Assembly: GCF_015776785.2 (NCBI RefSeq)
Contig: NZ_LFMD02000002.1
Coordinates: 2,122,186-2,186,185 of the forward strand
Reading direction: 5' to 3'
Origin: Kitasatospora sp. SUK 42
GTDB lineage: Bacteria; Actinomycetota; Actinomycetes; Streptomycetales; Streptomycetaceae
DNA length: 64,000 nucleotides
In this document: piece by piece, positions 9,867 through 17,502 of the stretch
Layout: each line of letters opens with the position of its first letter
Numbering within the stretch: position 1 is the stretch's first letter
Position numbers and translations under genes: made by a program
Notes under the pieces: generated by a model
The model's database searches: none
The model's input: only the letters and a program-made list of their open reading frames with translations
Told to the model about the DNA's origin: nothing

Positions 9867-12833
9867 TCAGAGCCGCGCGCGCCCCGGACCGCACTGCTCC
9901 CCGGCTTCGAGCAGGGCGGCCGCCGCCTCCATGCCCTCCAGGGCGCGGACCGCCTCGATCCGGTACCCGATCGCGCTCGCGTGCCGGTAGGCGTAGCGGT
10001 GCGCCTCCAGCGCCCCTTCGCAGTCCTGCACCACGATCCGCACCCGGCCCACGATGTTGGCGACCGCCGCCTGGCGCACCGGCGTCCGGCTGGCCTCGGC
10101 CAGGCGCAGGGCGCGCGCGCCCGACCCGGCCGCCGCCGCCAGGTCCCCGCCCAGGGCCTCGACCTCGGCGCAGACGGCCAGCAGCAGGGCGACGTTGCCG
10201 GGGAGCTTGGACTCGTCCGACAGCGGTCTGGCCTGCTCCACGCAGGCCCGGGCCTGCGCCAGTTCCCCGGAGCGCAGGTGGGCGACGGCCTGGTCGGTCA
10301 GGGCCGTGATCTCGATCTCGACCGCGTGCAGCCGGCGGCTGAGGTCCACGGCCGTGCGGGCCGACTCGATGGACCGGCGGTAGTCGCCGCGGTGCTCGTG
10401 GAGCATGCTCAGCACGGTGAGCGACTCGGCGGTCTCCCGCAGCAGGCCGGTCTCGGTGCCCAGGGCGATGCTCCGCTCCAGGTGCGGCAGGGCCGCTTCG
10501 TACGTGCCCACGGTGGTCAGCAGCATGCCGAGGGTGCCCCGGCAGCGGGCCTCGGCGTGGGCGTCGCGGATGGCGATGGCGGCGGCGAGCCCCTCGTCGG
10601 CGGCCGCGACGCCCTCCGAGAGCCTGCCGACCTTCCAGCAGACCGCGGCCAGGTTCGACAGGCTGAGCAGCAGCAGCGACGAGTCGCCGAGGCGCCGGGC
10701 GCACGCGACGGCGATCTTGGCGACCTCGTAGTAGTCCTCGAAGTAGCCGCGGAGGTTCAGGTAGTAGACCAGGTTGCGGGCGAGGTACGCGGCGTGCAGG
10801 TCCAGGCGTTCCTGCTCGGCGCGCCGGACGACGGCGATCAGGCCGGCGTGCTCGCGGTCGAGCCAGTCCAGGGCGGCGCCGTGGTCCGGGAACCGGGGCA
10901 GGTTCGGCGTCTCCGGCCGGAAGGGGGTGTCCAGCCGGCGCCAGTACGGGAACAGCCGGGTGCAGGCGTCGTCGCTGGCCTGGCAGTAGAAGTCGAGCAG
11001 CCGGCGCAGGGCGATGCCGGCCTCGCCGTCCGAGTCGCACAGTCTGAGCGCGAACGCCCGGACCAGGTCGTGGAATCCGTAGCGGCCGTCGTTGCGCAGT
11101 TGCAGGAACCGGGCGTCCATGAGGGATTCCAGCGCCGAGTCGGCGGCGGGCAGGTCGCGGCCGAGCAGGGCCGCCGCCGAGTGGACGTCGAGCGCGCCGC
11201 CCGGGTGCTGGGCGGTGAGCCGGAACGCCGTGCGGACGGGCGGTTCCATGGCGTCGTACGAGGACCGCAGGGTCGCCTCGACGCTGCGGTCGGTGCTGCT
11301 GAGCTCGTCCAGTCGCCTGGCCTGGTCGGCGAGCCTGCGCACCATCCGGTCCAGTGTCCAGCCGGGGCGGTTGAGCAGCCGTGCCGTGGCGATCCGCAGG
11401 GCCAGCGGGAGGTGGCCGCAGAACTCGGCGAGGTCCCGGGCGCCGCGAAGGTCGGCGGCGACGAGGTCGGCGCCGAGCGTCCGGGCGAGGAACGCGGAGC
11501 TTTCGAGCGGCGACAGCTCCCGCAGCGACACCCACCGGGCGCCGTCGAGGTCCACCAGGCGGGCGCGGCTCGTCACGATCGCGATGCTGCCCGCGGTCGC
11601 CGGCAGCAGGGGCCGGATCTGGCCGACCTCCCGCACGTTGTCCAGGACCAGCAGGTAGCGGTGCCCGGTCAGGCAGTTGCGCCACATGCTGGTGCGGCCG
11701 GGCAGGTCGTCGGGGATCTCGTCGGGCCGCCTGCCGAGGGCCCGCAGCAGGATGCCGAGCGCGGCGTTCGCGCTGATCGGCTCCTCGTCGGGACTGTGGC
11801 TCTGCAGGTCGATGAAGATCTGGCCGTCCGGGAACGCCCCGGCGATCGCGTGGGCCGCCCGGATCGCGAAGGAGGTCTTCCCGCAGCCGCCGATGCCGTC
11901 GACGGCGACGATCCGGCCGCCCGCCGACTCGGCTTCGGCGGCGGCGGCCACGACCGCCTCCAGTTCCGCCGTCCGTCCGACGAAGTCGGGCAGGTCGTTG
12001 GGCAGCAGCCGGGGGATCGTGGGCGGCCGGTGGGGCGGGGGTCCGGCCGCCTTGGGGGCCGTACGCGGCGCCGCGGGGGCGATCAGCAGGTCCGGGCTGT
12101 CCCTCAGCACCGCCTCGTGGAGGCCGATCAGCGCCGGGCCCGGATCGACCCCGAGGTCCTCGCGCAGCAGCCGCTGCACGGACCGGAACACGTCGAGCGC
12201 GTCCGCCCGCCGTCCGGACCGGTACAGGGCGAGCATCAGGTGGCCGTACAGCCGTTCCCGCAGGGGGTTGGCCGCGATGAGGTCGCGCAGTTCGCCGATC
12301 AGTTCCGGGCCCTCGCCGGAATCCATCCGCAGGGCCAACAGCTGTTCGAGGGCAGCCATCCGGCGCTCCTCCAGGGCCGCCGACGCGGCCGAGATGACCG
12401 CGCTCCCGCGGTCGTCGAGAGCCTGGCCGCGCCACAGGCCCAGGGCCGCGCGGAATTCCACCGCCGCTTCGGCGTTGCGCTCTTCGCCGAGCAGGGCGTG
12501 CGCGCGTTGGACGGCCCCGACGAACCTCGTCGAGTCCAGGTCCTCGTCGTTTATCGCGATGCGGTATCCGCTGCCGGCGGTCTCGATGAGCAGCTTGCCG
12601 TCGGGAAGCCGGGTGCGCAGGTTCGACACCGCTTTGCGGACCTGATGCGTGGCGGTTTCCGGCGGTGCGTCACCCCAGATGCCCTCGACGATCCGCGGCA
12701 CGGACAGGACCTGTCCGGGCGCGAGGAGCAGGAGGGTCAGAACCTTCTCGTTCACCCTGCCGCCCAGAGGTACCCGCCTCTCCCCCGCCCACACCTCTAA
12801 TGGCCCCAACAGCAGGAACCGAGGTTTGCCCAC
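9867..12833 (-). CDS. SARP-family regulator, AfsR-like (wHTH-BTAD-NB-ARC-TPR)
   Basis: This 988-residue Streptomyces antibiotic regulatory protein of the long AfsR type probably activates adjacent biosynthetic genes. Residues 1-95 are an OmpR-type winged helix (GPLEVWAGERRVPLGG, TVRQ-like THQVRKAVSNLR). Residues about 100-245 are the bacterial activator domain, which ends near REDLGVDPGPAL. An NB-ARC ATPase follows with the P-loop GIGGCGKTS near residue 320 and LLVLDNV as Walker B. The C-terminal third is TPR-like helical repeats. The GTG start at 12833 follows GGGGAGG at good spacing. The gene is divergent from the ALAS-led operon 373 bp away, which is the obvious candidate target (inference). 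Confidence 0.92.
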   Translation of the reverse strand: MGKPRFLLLGPLEVWAGERRVPLGGRVNEKVLTLLLLAPGQVLSVPRIVEGIWGDAPPETATHQVRKAVSNLRTRLPDGKLLIETAGSGYRIAINDEDLDSTRFVGAVQRAHALLGEERNAEAAVEFRAALGLWRGQALDDRGSAVISAASAALEERRMAALEQLLALRMDSGEGPELIGELRDLIAANPLRERLYGHLMLALYRSGRRADALDVFRSVQRLLREDLGVDPGPALIGLHEAVLRDSPDLLIAPAAPRTAPKAAGPPPHRPPTIPRLLPNDLPDFVGRTAELEAVVAAAAEAESAGGRIVAVDGIGGCGKTSFAIRAAHAIAGAFPDGQIFIDLQSHSPDEEPISANAALGILLRALGRRPDEIPDDLPGRTSMWRNCLTGHRYLLVLDNVREVGQIRPLLPATAGSIAIVTSRARLVDLDGARWVSLRELSPLESSAFLARTLGADLVAADLRGARDLAEFCGHLPLALRIATARLLNRPGWTLDRMVRRLADQARRLDELSSTDRSVEATLRSSYDAMEPPVRTAFRLTAQHPGGALDVHSAAALLGRDLPAADSALESLMDARFLQLRNDGRYGFHDLVRAFALRLCDSDGEAGIALRRLLDFYCQASDDACTRLFPYWRRLDTPFRPETPNLPRFPDHGAALDWLDREHAGLIAVVRRAEQERLDLHAAYLARNLVYYLNLRGYFEDYYEVAKIAVACARRLGDSSLLLLSLSNLAAVCWKVGRLSEGVAAADEGLAAAIAIRDAHAEARCRGTLGMLLTTVGTYEAALPHLERSIALGTETGLLRETAESLTVLSMLHEHRGDYRRSIESARTAVDLSRRLHAVEIEITALTDQAVAHLRSGELAQARACVEQARPLSDESKLPGNVALLLAVCAEVEALGGDLAAAAGSGARALRLAEASRTPVRQAAVANIVGRVRIVVQDCEGALEAHRYAYRHASAIGYRIEAVRALEGMEAAAALLEAGEQCGPGRARL

Positions 12834-13206
12834 GATTTCCCTCCCCCCATAAACGAGCACCGATGGCACAACTGTCCACATTCTAGTGCCGTGTTGGATC
12901 TAAGGAGCGATATCACCTGTGCATTGCCCGGTTTCAACACTTCGCGGGCCCGCGAGCGCGCTGATTCGGGAGCAACCGGGCATTCCCTGCGTACGAATAG
13001 CGCCACTGACGCGGCGTCGGTTACACCGCGGCAACACTCGGCCCCCAGGCCCCACCCGCCCGGTACCCCGCCCGGAAACGGAGCGGATCCCTCCAGGGAG
13101 CCTCGCGGGATCGGAACGGGAAGCACAGTCGGCACTCTGGTTCACGGCGGCACCACCACAGCCCCCCGCCGCCCCGAACGGATCCCGACTGCTTGCGGAG
13201 AATCGA
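12834..13206. other. Divergent intergenic region, SARP gene / ALAS operon
   Basis: This 373-bp region separates two divergent units and must hold both promoters. The part next to the SARP gene (about 12840-12990) is clearly less GC-rich than the flanking genes. I could not pick out a confident set of SARP heptamer direct repeats, and no small gene is evident. The ALAS start is preceded by GGAGA at 13199-13203 or close to it. Confidence 0.5.
12880..12885 (-). promoter_or_regulatory. Candidate -10 box for the SARP gene
   Basis: On the minus strand the hexamer reads TAGAAT, a close match to TATAAT. It would place the start of transcription about 40 nt before the SARP GTG. No convincing -35 element is visible, as is common for regulated streptomycete promoters. 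Confidence 0.35.
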
Positions 13207-14451
13207 ATGACTGCCGAGATCCTGGAAACACCGATGGACACGTCGGTCCTGGACCCCCTGCGGATCCAGCTCGACGAACTCAGGGCCAACCGGCTCTACC
13301 GGGACTTCCTGCCCGTCGCCCACCAGGCCGCCGAGCCCGGCCACACCTGGCACAACGGCCGACTGGTGCAAGTCTGGTGCAGCAACGACTACCTGGGGCT
13401 CAGTCAGCACCCCGACGCGATCGCGGCGCAGATGGCCTCGATCGCCCAGCACGGCACCGGGACCGGTGGGTCCCGCAACATCGCCGGCACCAGCGTGGCG
13501 CACGTCGAGCTCGAACGCCGACTGGCCGAGTGGCACGGCAAGGAGCGCGCGCTCATCTTCTCCAGCGGCTACGTGGCCAACTTCGAGTCGCTGAGCACCC
13601 TGATCGCCGCCACGCCCGGCATGGTGGTGTTCTCGGACGCGCTCAACCACCGCTCGCTGATCGAGGGCATCGTCCGATCCGGCGCCAGCAAGCAGGTGTT
13701 CAAGCACAACGACCTGGCCGACCTGCGCGCCCGCCTGGCGGCGACGCCGTCGTACCTGCCGAAGCTCATCGTGTTCGAGTCCGTGTACTCCATGGACGGC
13801 GACACCTCGCCGCTGTCGGAGATCCTCGACCTCGCCGAGGAGTTCCGGGCGCTGACCTGGCTGGACGAGACCCACTCGATCGGGGTGCGCGGCGCGACCG
13901 GCGCCGGCCTGAGCGAGGAGCTGGGCGACCACCGCGCCACCTTCATCCAGGGGGTGTTCGGCAAGGCGCTGGGCACGGTCGGGGGTTACGTGGTCGGCCC
14001 CGACGTCGCCCTGGACTACGTGCGCTCGAAGGCGCCCGGGTTCATCTTCACCACCGCGCTGCCCCAGGCCTCGATGGACGCCACGCTCTGCACCCTGGAC
14101 ATCGTCCAGAAGGGCGCCGGGCTGCGCGCCGAACTGGCCGACAAGGCCGCCCTGATGAAGGCGGAACTGCGGGCCCGCGACATCGAGTTCCTCGATGCCG
14201 ACAGCCACCTCGTCCCGGTGATGGTGCGCGGCGCCGAGCGGGTCCGCAAGGTGGCCGACCTGCTGCTGGAGCACCACGACATCTACGTCCAGCCGATCAA
14301 CTTCCCCTCTGTGCCCGCGGGCAGCGAGCGCTACCGCGTGACGGTCGCCCCGTTCCGGACTCCGGAACAGATCGCGAACTTCGCCGAGTCGCTGCAGCAC
14401 TGCCTGAAGGCCTACGACCCCTCGTCCCGGATAGCGGAGGAATCGCGATGA
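13207..14451 (+). CDS. 5-aminolevulinate synthase-type alpha-oxoamine synthase
   Basis: This 414-residue PLP enzyme (fold I) decarboxylatively joins an amino acid, normally glycine, to an acyl-CoA. It is very close to true ALAS: CSNDYLGLSQHP, NHRSLIEGI, FKHNDL, FESVYSMDGD, LDETHSIG and the PLP lysine at K253 in FGKALGTVGG, ending with YVQPINFPSVPAGSERYR. Compared from memory with Rhodobacter ALAS, the acyl-CoA pocket differs slightly (GGSRNIAG in place of GGTRNISG; RVTVAP in place of RFTPSP), so the acyl donor may not be succinyl-CoA. Streptomycetes make heme from glutamyl-tRNA, so an ALAS here points to secondary metabolism. It is the first gene of an overlapping operon; its TGA overlaps the next ATG. 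Confidence 0.9.
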   Translation: MTAEILETPMDTSVLDPLRIQLDELRANRLYRDFLPVAHQAAEPGHTWHNGRLVQVWCSNDYLGLSQHPDAIAAQMASIAQHGTGTGGSRNIAGTSVAHVELERRLAEWHGKERALIFSSGYVANFESLSTLIAATPGMVVFSDALNHRSLIEGIVRSGASKQVFKHNDLADLRARLAATPSYLPKLIVFESVYSMDGDTSPLSEILDLAEEFRALTWLDETHSIGVRGATGAGLSEELGDHRATFIQGVFGKALGTVGGYVVGPDVALDYVRSKAPGFIFTTALPQASMDATLCTLDIVQKGAGLRAELADKAALMKAELRARDIEFLDADSHLVPVMVRGAERVRKVADLLLEHHDIYVQPINFPSVPAGSERYRVTVAPFRTPEQIANFAESLQHCLKAYDPSSRIAEESR

Positions 14452-15326
14452 CCCAGAAGAAGCTGAGCACCCCGTTCGTCGGCGCGGAGTTCACCGGTGT
14501 GGACTACGACGCCCTGCAGGACCCGGCCCTGTGGGCCGAGCTGGTCGAGTCGCTGCACGCCCACGACGTGGTCGTGGTCCGCTCGATCGACCTGACGCCG
14601 GAGCAGCAGATCGAGCTGGCCAAGCGGCTGGGCCGCCCGGTGCCGTTCGTGATCAGCAAGTACCGGCACCCGGAGTACGAGGAGATCATGATCTCCTCGA
14701 ACGAGCAGAAGGACGGCAAGCCGGTCGGCGTCGCCCGGGTCGGCAACTTCTGGCACCAGGACTCCACCTTCGTGGCCGATCCCGCGCCGTTCACCATGCT
14801 GTACGGCTTCAACGTGCCGTCCACCAGCGGGCACACCAAGTTCGCCAGCGCGAAGGACGTGTACGACCGCCTGCCCGAGGAGTGGAAGGCGCGGCTGGCC
14901 GACAAGACCGGCAACCACACCGTGAGCAAGCGGCTGCGCATCCGCCCGGAGCACGTGGGCCTGTCCGTGGCCGAGTTCCGGGCCCAGGCGGACTTCGAGC
15001 ACCCGCCGGTCCAGCACCCGGTGATCCTGAAGGACGAGGAGAGCGGCCGCCCGTACGTGTACGGCAGCCGGGAGTACATGGCCGGCGTCGAGGGCTTCGA
15101 CCCCAACGAGGACGAGGCCTTCTTCTCGCTGCTGGACGAGCTGATCACGGACGAGAGCCACGTCTACACCCACCAGTGGACCCCGCACGACCTGGTCATC
15201 TGGAAGACCCGCACGACGTACCACATCGCGACCGAGGTCGAGCCGGGCGTCGGCCGCACCGTGCACCGCGTCAGCATCGAGTCGGCGGACAGCGAGGCGG
15301 CGCCGGTCGAAGAGCGGGTGCAGTGA
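14448..15326 (+). CDS. Fe(II)/2-oxoglutarate dioxygenase, TauD/TfdA family
   Basis: This 292-residue TauD-type oxygenase should hydroxylate, desaturate or otherwise oxidise a pathway intermediate. The metal ligands are visible: H103 and D105 in FWHQDST, and the distal H259 in TRTTYHIAT, followed by the 2-oxoglutarate-binding arginine region (GRTVHRVSIE). The length is normal for the family. The start ATG overlaps the ALAS stop (ATGA), indicating translational coupling. An isonitrile-synthase role (as in ScoE) was considered because the fold is the same, but the partner genes are missing, so the reaction is unassigned. Confidence 0.9.
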   Translation: MTQKKLSTPFVGAEFTGVDYDALQDPALWAELVESLHAHDVVVVRSIDLTPEQQIELAKRLGRPVPFVISKYRHPEYEEIMISSNEQKDGKPVGVARVGNFWHQDSTFVADPAPFTMLYGFNVPSTSGHTKFASAKDVYDRLPEEWKARLADKTGNHTVSKRLRIRPEHVGLSVAEFRAQADFEHPPVQHPVILKDEESGRPYVYGSREYMAGVEGFDPNEDEAFFSLLDELITDESHVYTHQWTPHDLVIWKTRTTYHIATEVEPGVGRTVHRVSIESADSEAAPVEERVQ

Positions 15327-16282
15327 GCGCCATAGCGGACTTCGCCGTCCGGTACCCCGCGGGGCGGGTCGACGTGCAGGATCTGCACGCCGCCTCCGGG
15401 GTGCCGGTGGCCGACATCCTGGCCGTCACCCACGCCCCGGGGTTCCCGGGGCTGGGTGACGGGGAGGCGGCGTGGGAGCTGACCCGGGACGCGGCCCGCG
15501 AGGTCCTGGACCGCACCGGGGTCGCCCCGGAGCAGATCGGCACCGTGATCTACGCGGGCTCCGGCCAGTGGGACCGTCCGTTCTGGTCCCCGGCGGCCAA
15601 GGTCGCGCACGCGCTGGGCATCGAGCAGGCGCACTGCTTCGAGGTCGGCAACTTCTGCAACGCGGGTGCCGCCGCCCTGCAGATCGCGGGCGACCGGCTC
15701 GACGCCCAGGGCTCGGGCTACGCCCTGATCCTGATCGGCGACCGGCTGAGCCGCCTGGTCGACCGCTCCGACCCCGCGAGCCTGGACCTGTTCAACTTCG
15801 GCGACGCGGCGGCCGCCGTCCTGGTGACCGCCGGCCCGGGGGCCTTCACCCTCGTGCACTCCGCCATGCGCACCGACGGCAGCTGGGCCGACTACTACCA
15901 CGGCGAGCACCGGGCCGACGGCGTGGTGATCCAGCAGGAGCCCCACCGGCGCGGCCTGGCGGACGCCTACGTCGAGAACTTCCGGAACCTGGTGGACCGC
16001 ACGCTGCGGGCGGCGGGCGCCAAGCTCGACGACGTCGCCCTGCTGCTGATCAACCACGGCGACAAGTGGATGCACCAGCGGCTGATGGCCGCCCTCGGCC
16101 TGCCCGAGGAGAAGTCGGTGTTCGCCTACGACCGGCAGGGCCACATGGGCGGCGCGGACACCCTGATCGCCCTGCGCGAGGTCGTGGACGCCGGCCGGGT
16201 GCGCGAGGGCGACCTCATCCTGCTGGCCACCAGCGCGATGGGTTTCAGCTGGGGAATCACGGCCTTGGAGTGTCGACTGTGA
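15323..16282 (+). CDS. Beta-ketoacyl-ACP synthase III-like protein with altered triad
   Basis: This 319-residue thiolase-fold protein is related to FabH/KAS III and acyltransferases of that family. The nucleophile is C112 (EVGNFCNAGAAAL) and the first histidine is H245 (LLINHGDKW). Where FabH has the conserved Asn at position 274, this protein has His (YDRQGHMGGAD). A Cys-His-His set suggests a changed reaction, such as acyl transfer or condensation without malonyl decarboxylation, though that is inference. No acyl carrier protein gene is near, so CoA thioesters are the likelier substrates. The GTG start overlaps the upstream stop (GTGA), and its own stop overlaps the next gene. Confidence 0.88.
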   Translation: MSAIADFAVRYPAGRVDVQDLHAASGVPVADILAVTHAPGFPGLGDGEAAWELTRDAAREVLDRTGVAPEQIGTVIYAGSGQWDRPFWSPAAKVAHALGIEQAHCFEVGNFCNAGAAALQIAGDRLDAQGSGYALILIGDRLSRLVDRSDPASLDLFNFGDAAAAVLVTAGPGAFTLVHSAMRTDGSWADYYHGEHRADGVVIQQEPHRRGLADAYVENFRNLVDRTLRAAGAKLDDVALLLINHGDKWMHQRLMAALGLPEEKSVFAYDRQGHMGGADTLIALREVVDAGRVREGDLILLATSAMGFSWGITALECRL

Positions 16283-17502
16283 AGATCCTGGTGATGCATC
16301 AGGTCCCGTACCGGAAGATCGGCTACCACCTGGCGATCGACCACGAGGCGCACGACGTCACGTACTTCGGGACGGCCGACTCGATCGCCGAGATCCCGCC
16401 GTCGCTGCGGTGCGGGCGCGTGGTGCTCGACGGCCCGGACGGGCTGGCCGAGCAGATCATCGCCCGCACCGACCGGGCCGACGGCTGGGAGCAGGTGCTG
16501 GCGCTGTCCGAGTTCGGGATCCTCGAAGCCGCGGCGGTGCGCGAGCACCTCGGCATCCCCGGCCCCGACCGCGCGCGCCTGGAGCTGATCCGCGACAAGG
16601 TCGCCATGAAGCGGGCGCTCGTCGAGGCCGACGTGCGCCACCCCCGGTTCGTGGCGGCTCCCCCGGCCTCGGGGCGGCTGCCGTGGACCGGCCGTACGGT
16701 CGTCAAGCCGCGGCAGGGCGCCTCCAGCGACGGGGTGACCATCCACGCCACGGCCGAGGAGGCCCTCGCCCACCACCGGGAGCTGCCCGATCCGCTGGAG
16801 TACCAGCTGGAGGAGTACATCGAGGGCGAACTCTTCCACGCGGACGGCCTGGTGACTGCCGGGCAGGTGACGGACCTGGTGGTCAGCCGGTACATCGGCA
16901 AGCCCGTCGACTTCGCCGCCGGCGCCCCCATCGCCACCGGGCAGCTGCCCGCCGACCCGCGCCACACGGCGTTCACCGAGCGGGTGGTGGAGGCGCTGCG
17001 GATCGAGGCCGGCTGCATCCACCTGGAGTTCTTCGAGACCGCCGCCGGGGAGCTGGTCTTCCTGGAGGTCGCGAACCGGCTCGGCGGCGGCGGCATCGTC
17101 ACCTCCCACCTGCGGCACACCGGAGTCCACCTGGGCCACCACGAGGTCGCGATCCGGCTCGGCCTCCCCCGACCGGCCCCCCTGGCGCCGAGCGGGCGGT
17201 ACCACGGCTTCGCCATCTTCCCCGGGCACCGGCTGGACCCGTCCCGCCCCTGGCGGACCGAGGTGCCCGAGCGGCTGCGCGACCACCCGGCACTGGACCG
17301 GCTGCACCTGCTGGAGGACCCGGGCACCGGGTCCGACGGCGGATCCGCCCGGATCACCTACCAGGAATGGCAGGTCCCCGCCTTCATCGAGGCCTCGCAC
17401 CCCGATCCCGTCGAACTCGCCCGCTTCCTCGCGGACTGTGCCGGCTCCATCCGCGTGAGCCAGCCCGAGCCCGCCCACACCCCAGGAGGTCCCAGGCCGT
17501 GA
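16279..17502 (+). CDS. ATP-grasp ligase (amino-acid/peptide ligase type)
   Basis: This 407-residue ATP-grasp enzyme should form an amide bond through an acyl-phosphate. A Rossmann-like N-domain (KILVMHQVPYRKIGYHLAI) precedes the ATP-binding part: VVKPRQGASSDGV supplies the first lysine and glycine loop, YQLEEYIEGELFHADGLV the second strand, and HLEFF with FLEVANRLGGGG the Mg-binding Glu and Asn. This pattern is nearest to the L-amino acid ligase/carnosine synthase group. GTG 16279 was chosen because GGAG lies 8 nt upstream and it overlaps the KAS III stop. One of two ligases in the operon, it probably adds an amino-acid unit (inference). Confidence 0.9.
   Translation: MKILVMHQVPYRKIGYHLAIDHEAHDVTYFGTADSIAEIPPSLRCGRVVLDGPDGLAEQIIARTDRADGWEQVLALSEFGILEAAAVREHLGIPGPDRARLELIRDKVAMKRALVEADVRHPRFVAAPPASGRLPWTGRTVVKPRQGASSDGVTIHATAEEALAHHRELPDPLEYQLEEYIEGELFHADGLVTAGQVTDLVVSRYIGKPVDFAAGAPIATGQLPADPRHTAFTERVVEALRIEAGCIHLEFFETAAGELVFLEVANRLGGGGIVTSHLRHTGVHLGHHEVAIRLGLPRPAPLAPSGRYHGFAIFPGHRLDPSRPWRTEVPERLRDHPALDRLHLLEDPGTGSDGGSARITYQEWQVPAFIEASHPDPVELARFLADCAGSIRVSQPEPAHTPGGPRP

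Noticed and set aside
9063..12800. A 1245-codon plus-strand open frame opposite the SARP gene
   Set aside because: It is an antisense shadow: Gln/Arg/Val-rich with no recognisable domain, while the minus strand has a full wHTH-BTAD-NB-ARC protein.
14448..15326. Isonitrile synthase (ScoE-like) role for the TauD oxygenase
   Set aside because: The fold fits but the partner genes (acyl-ACP ligase, ACP, ScoD-like lyase, NRPS with reductase in the same operon) are not here.
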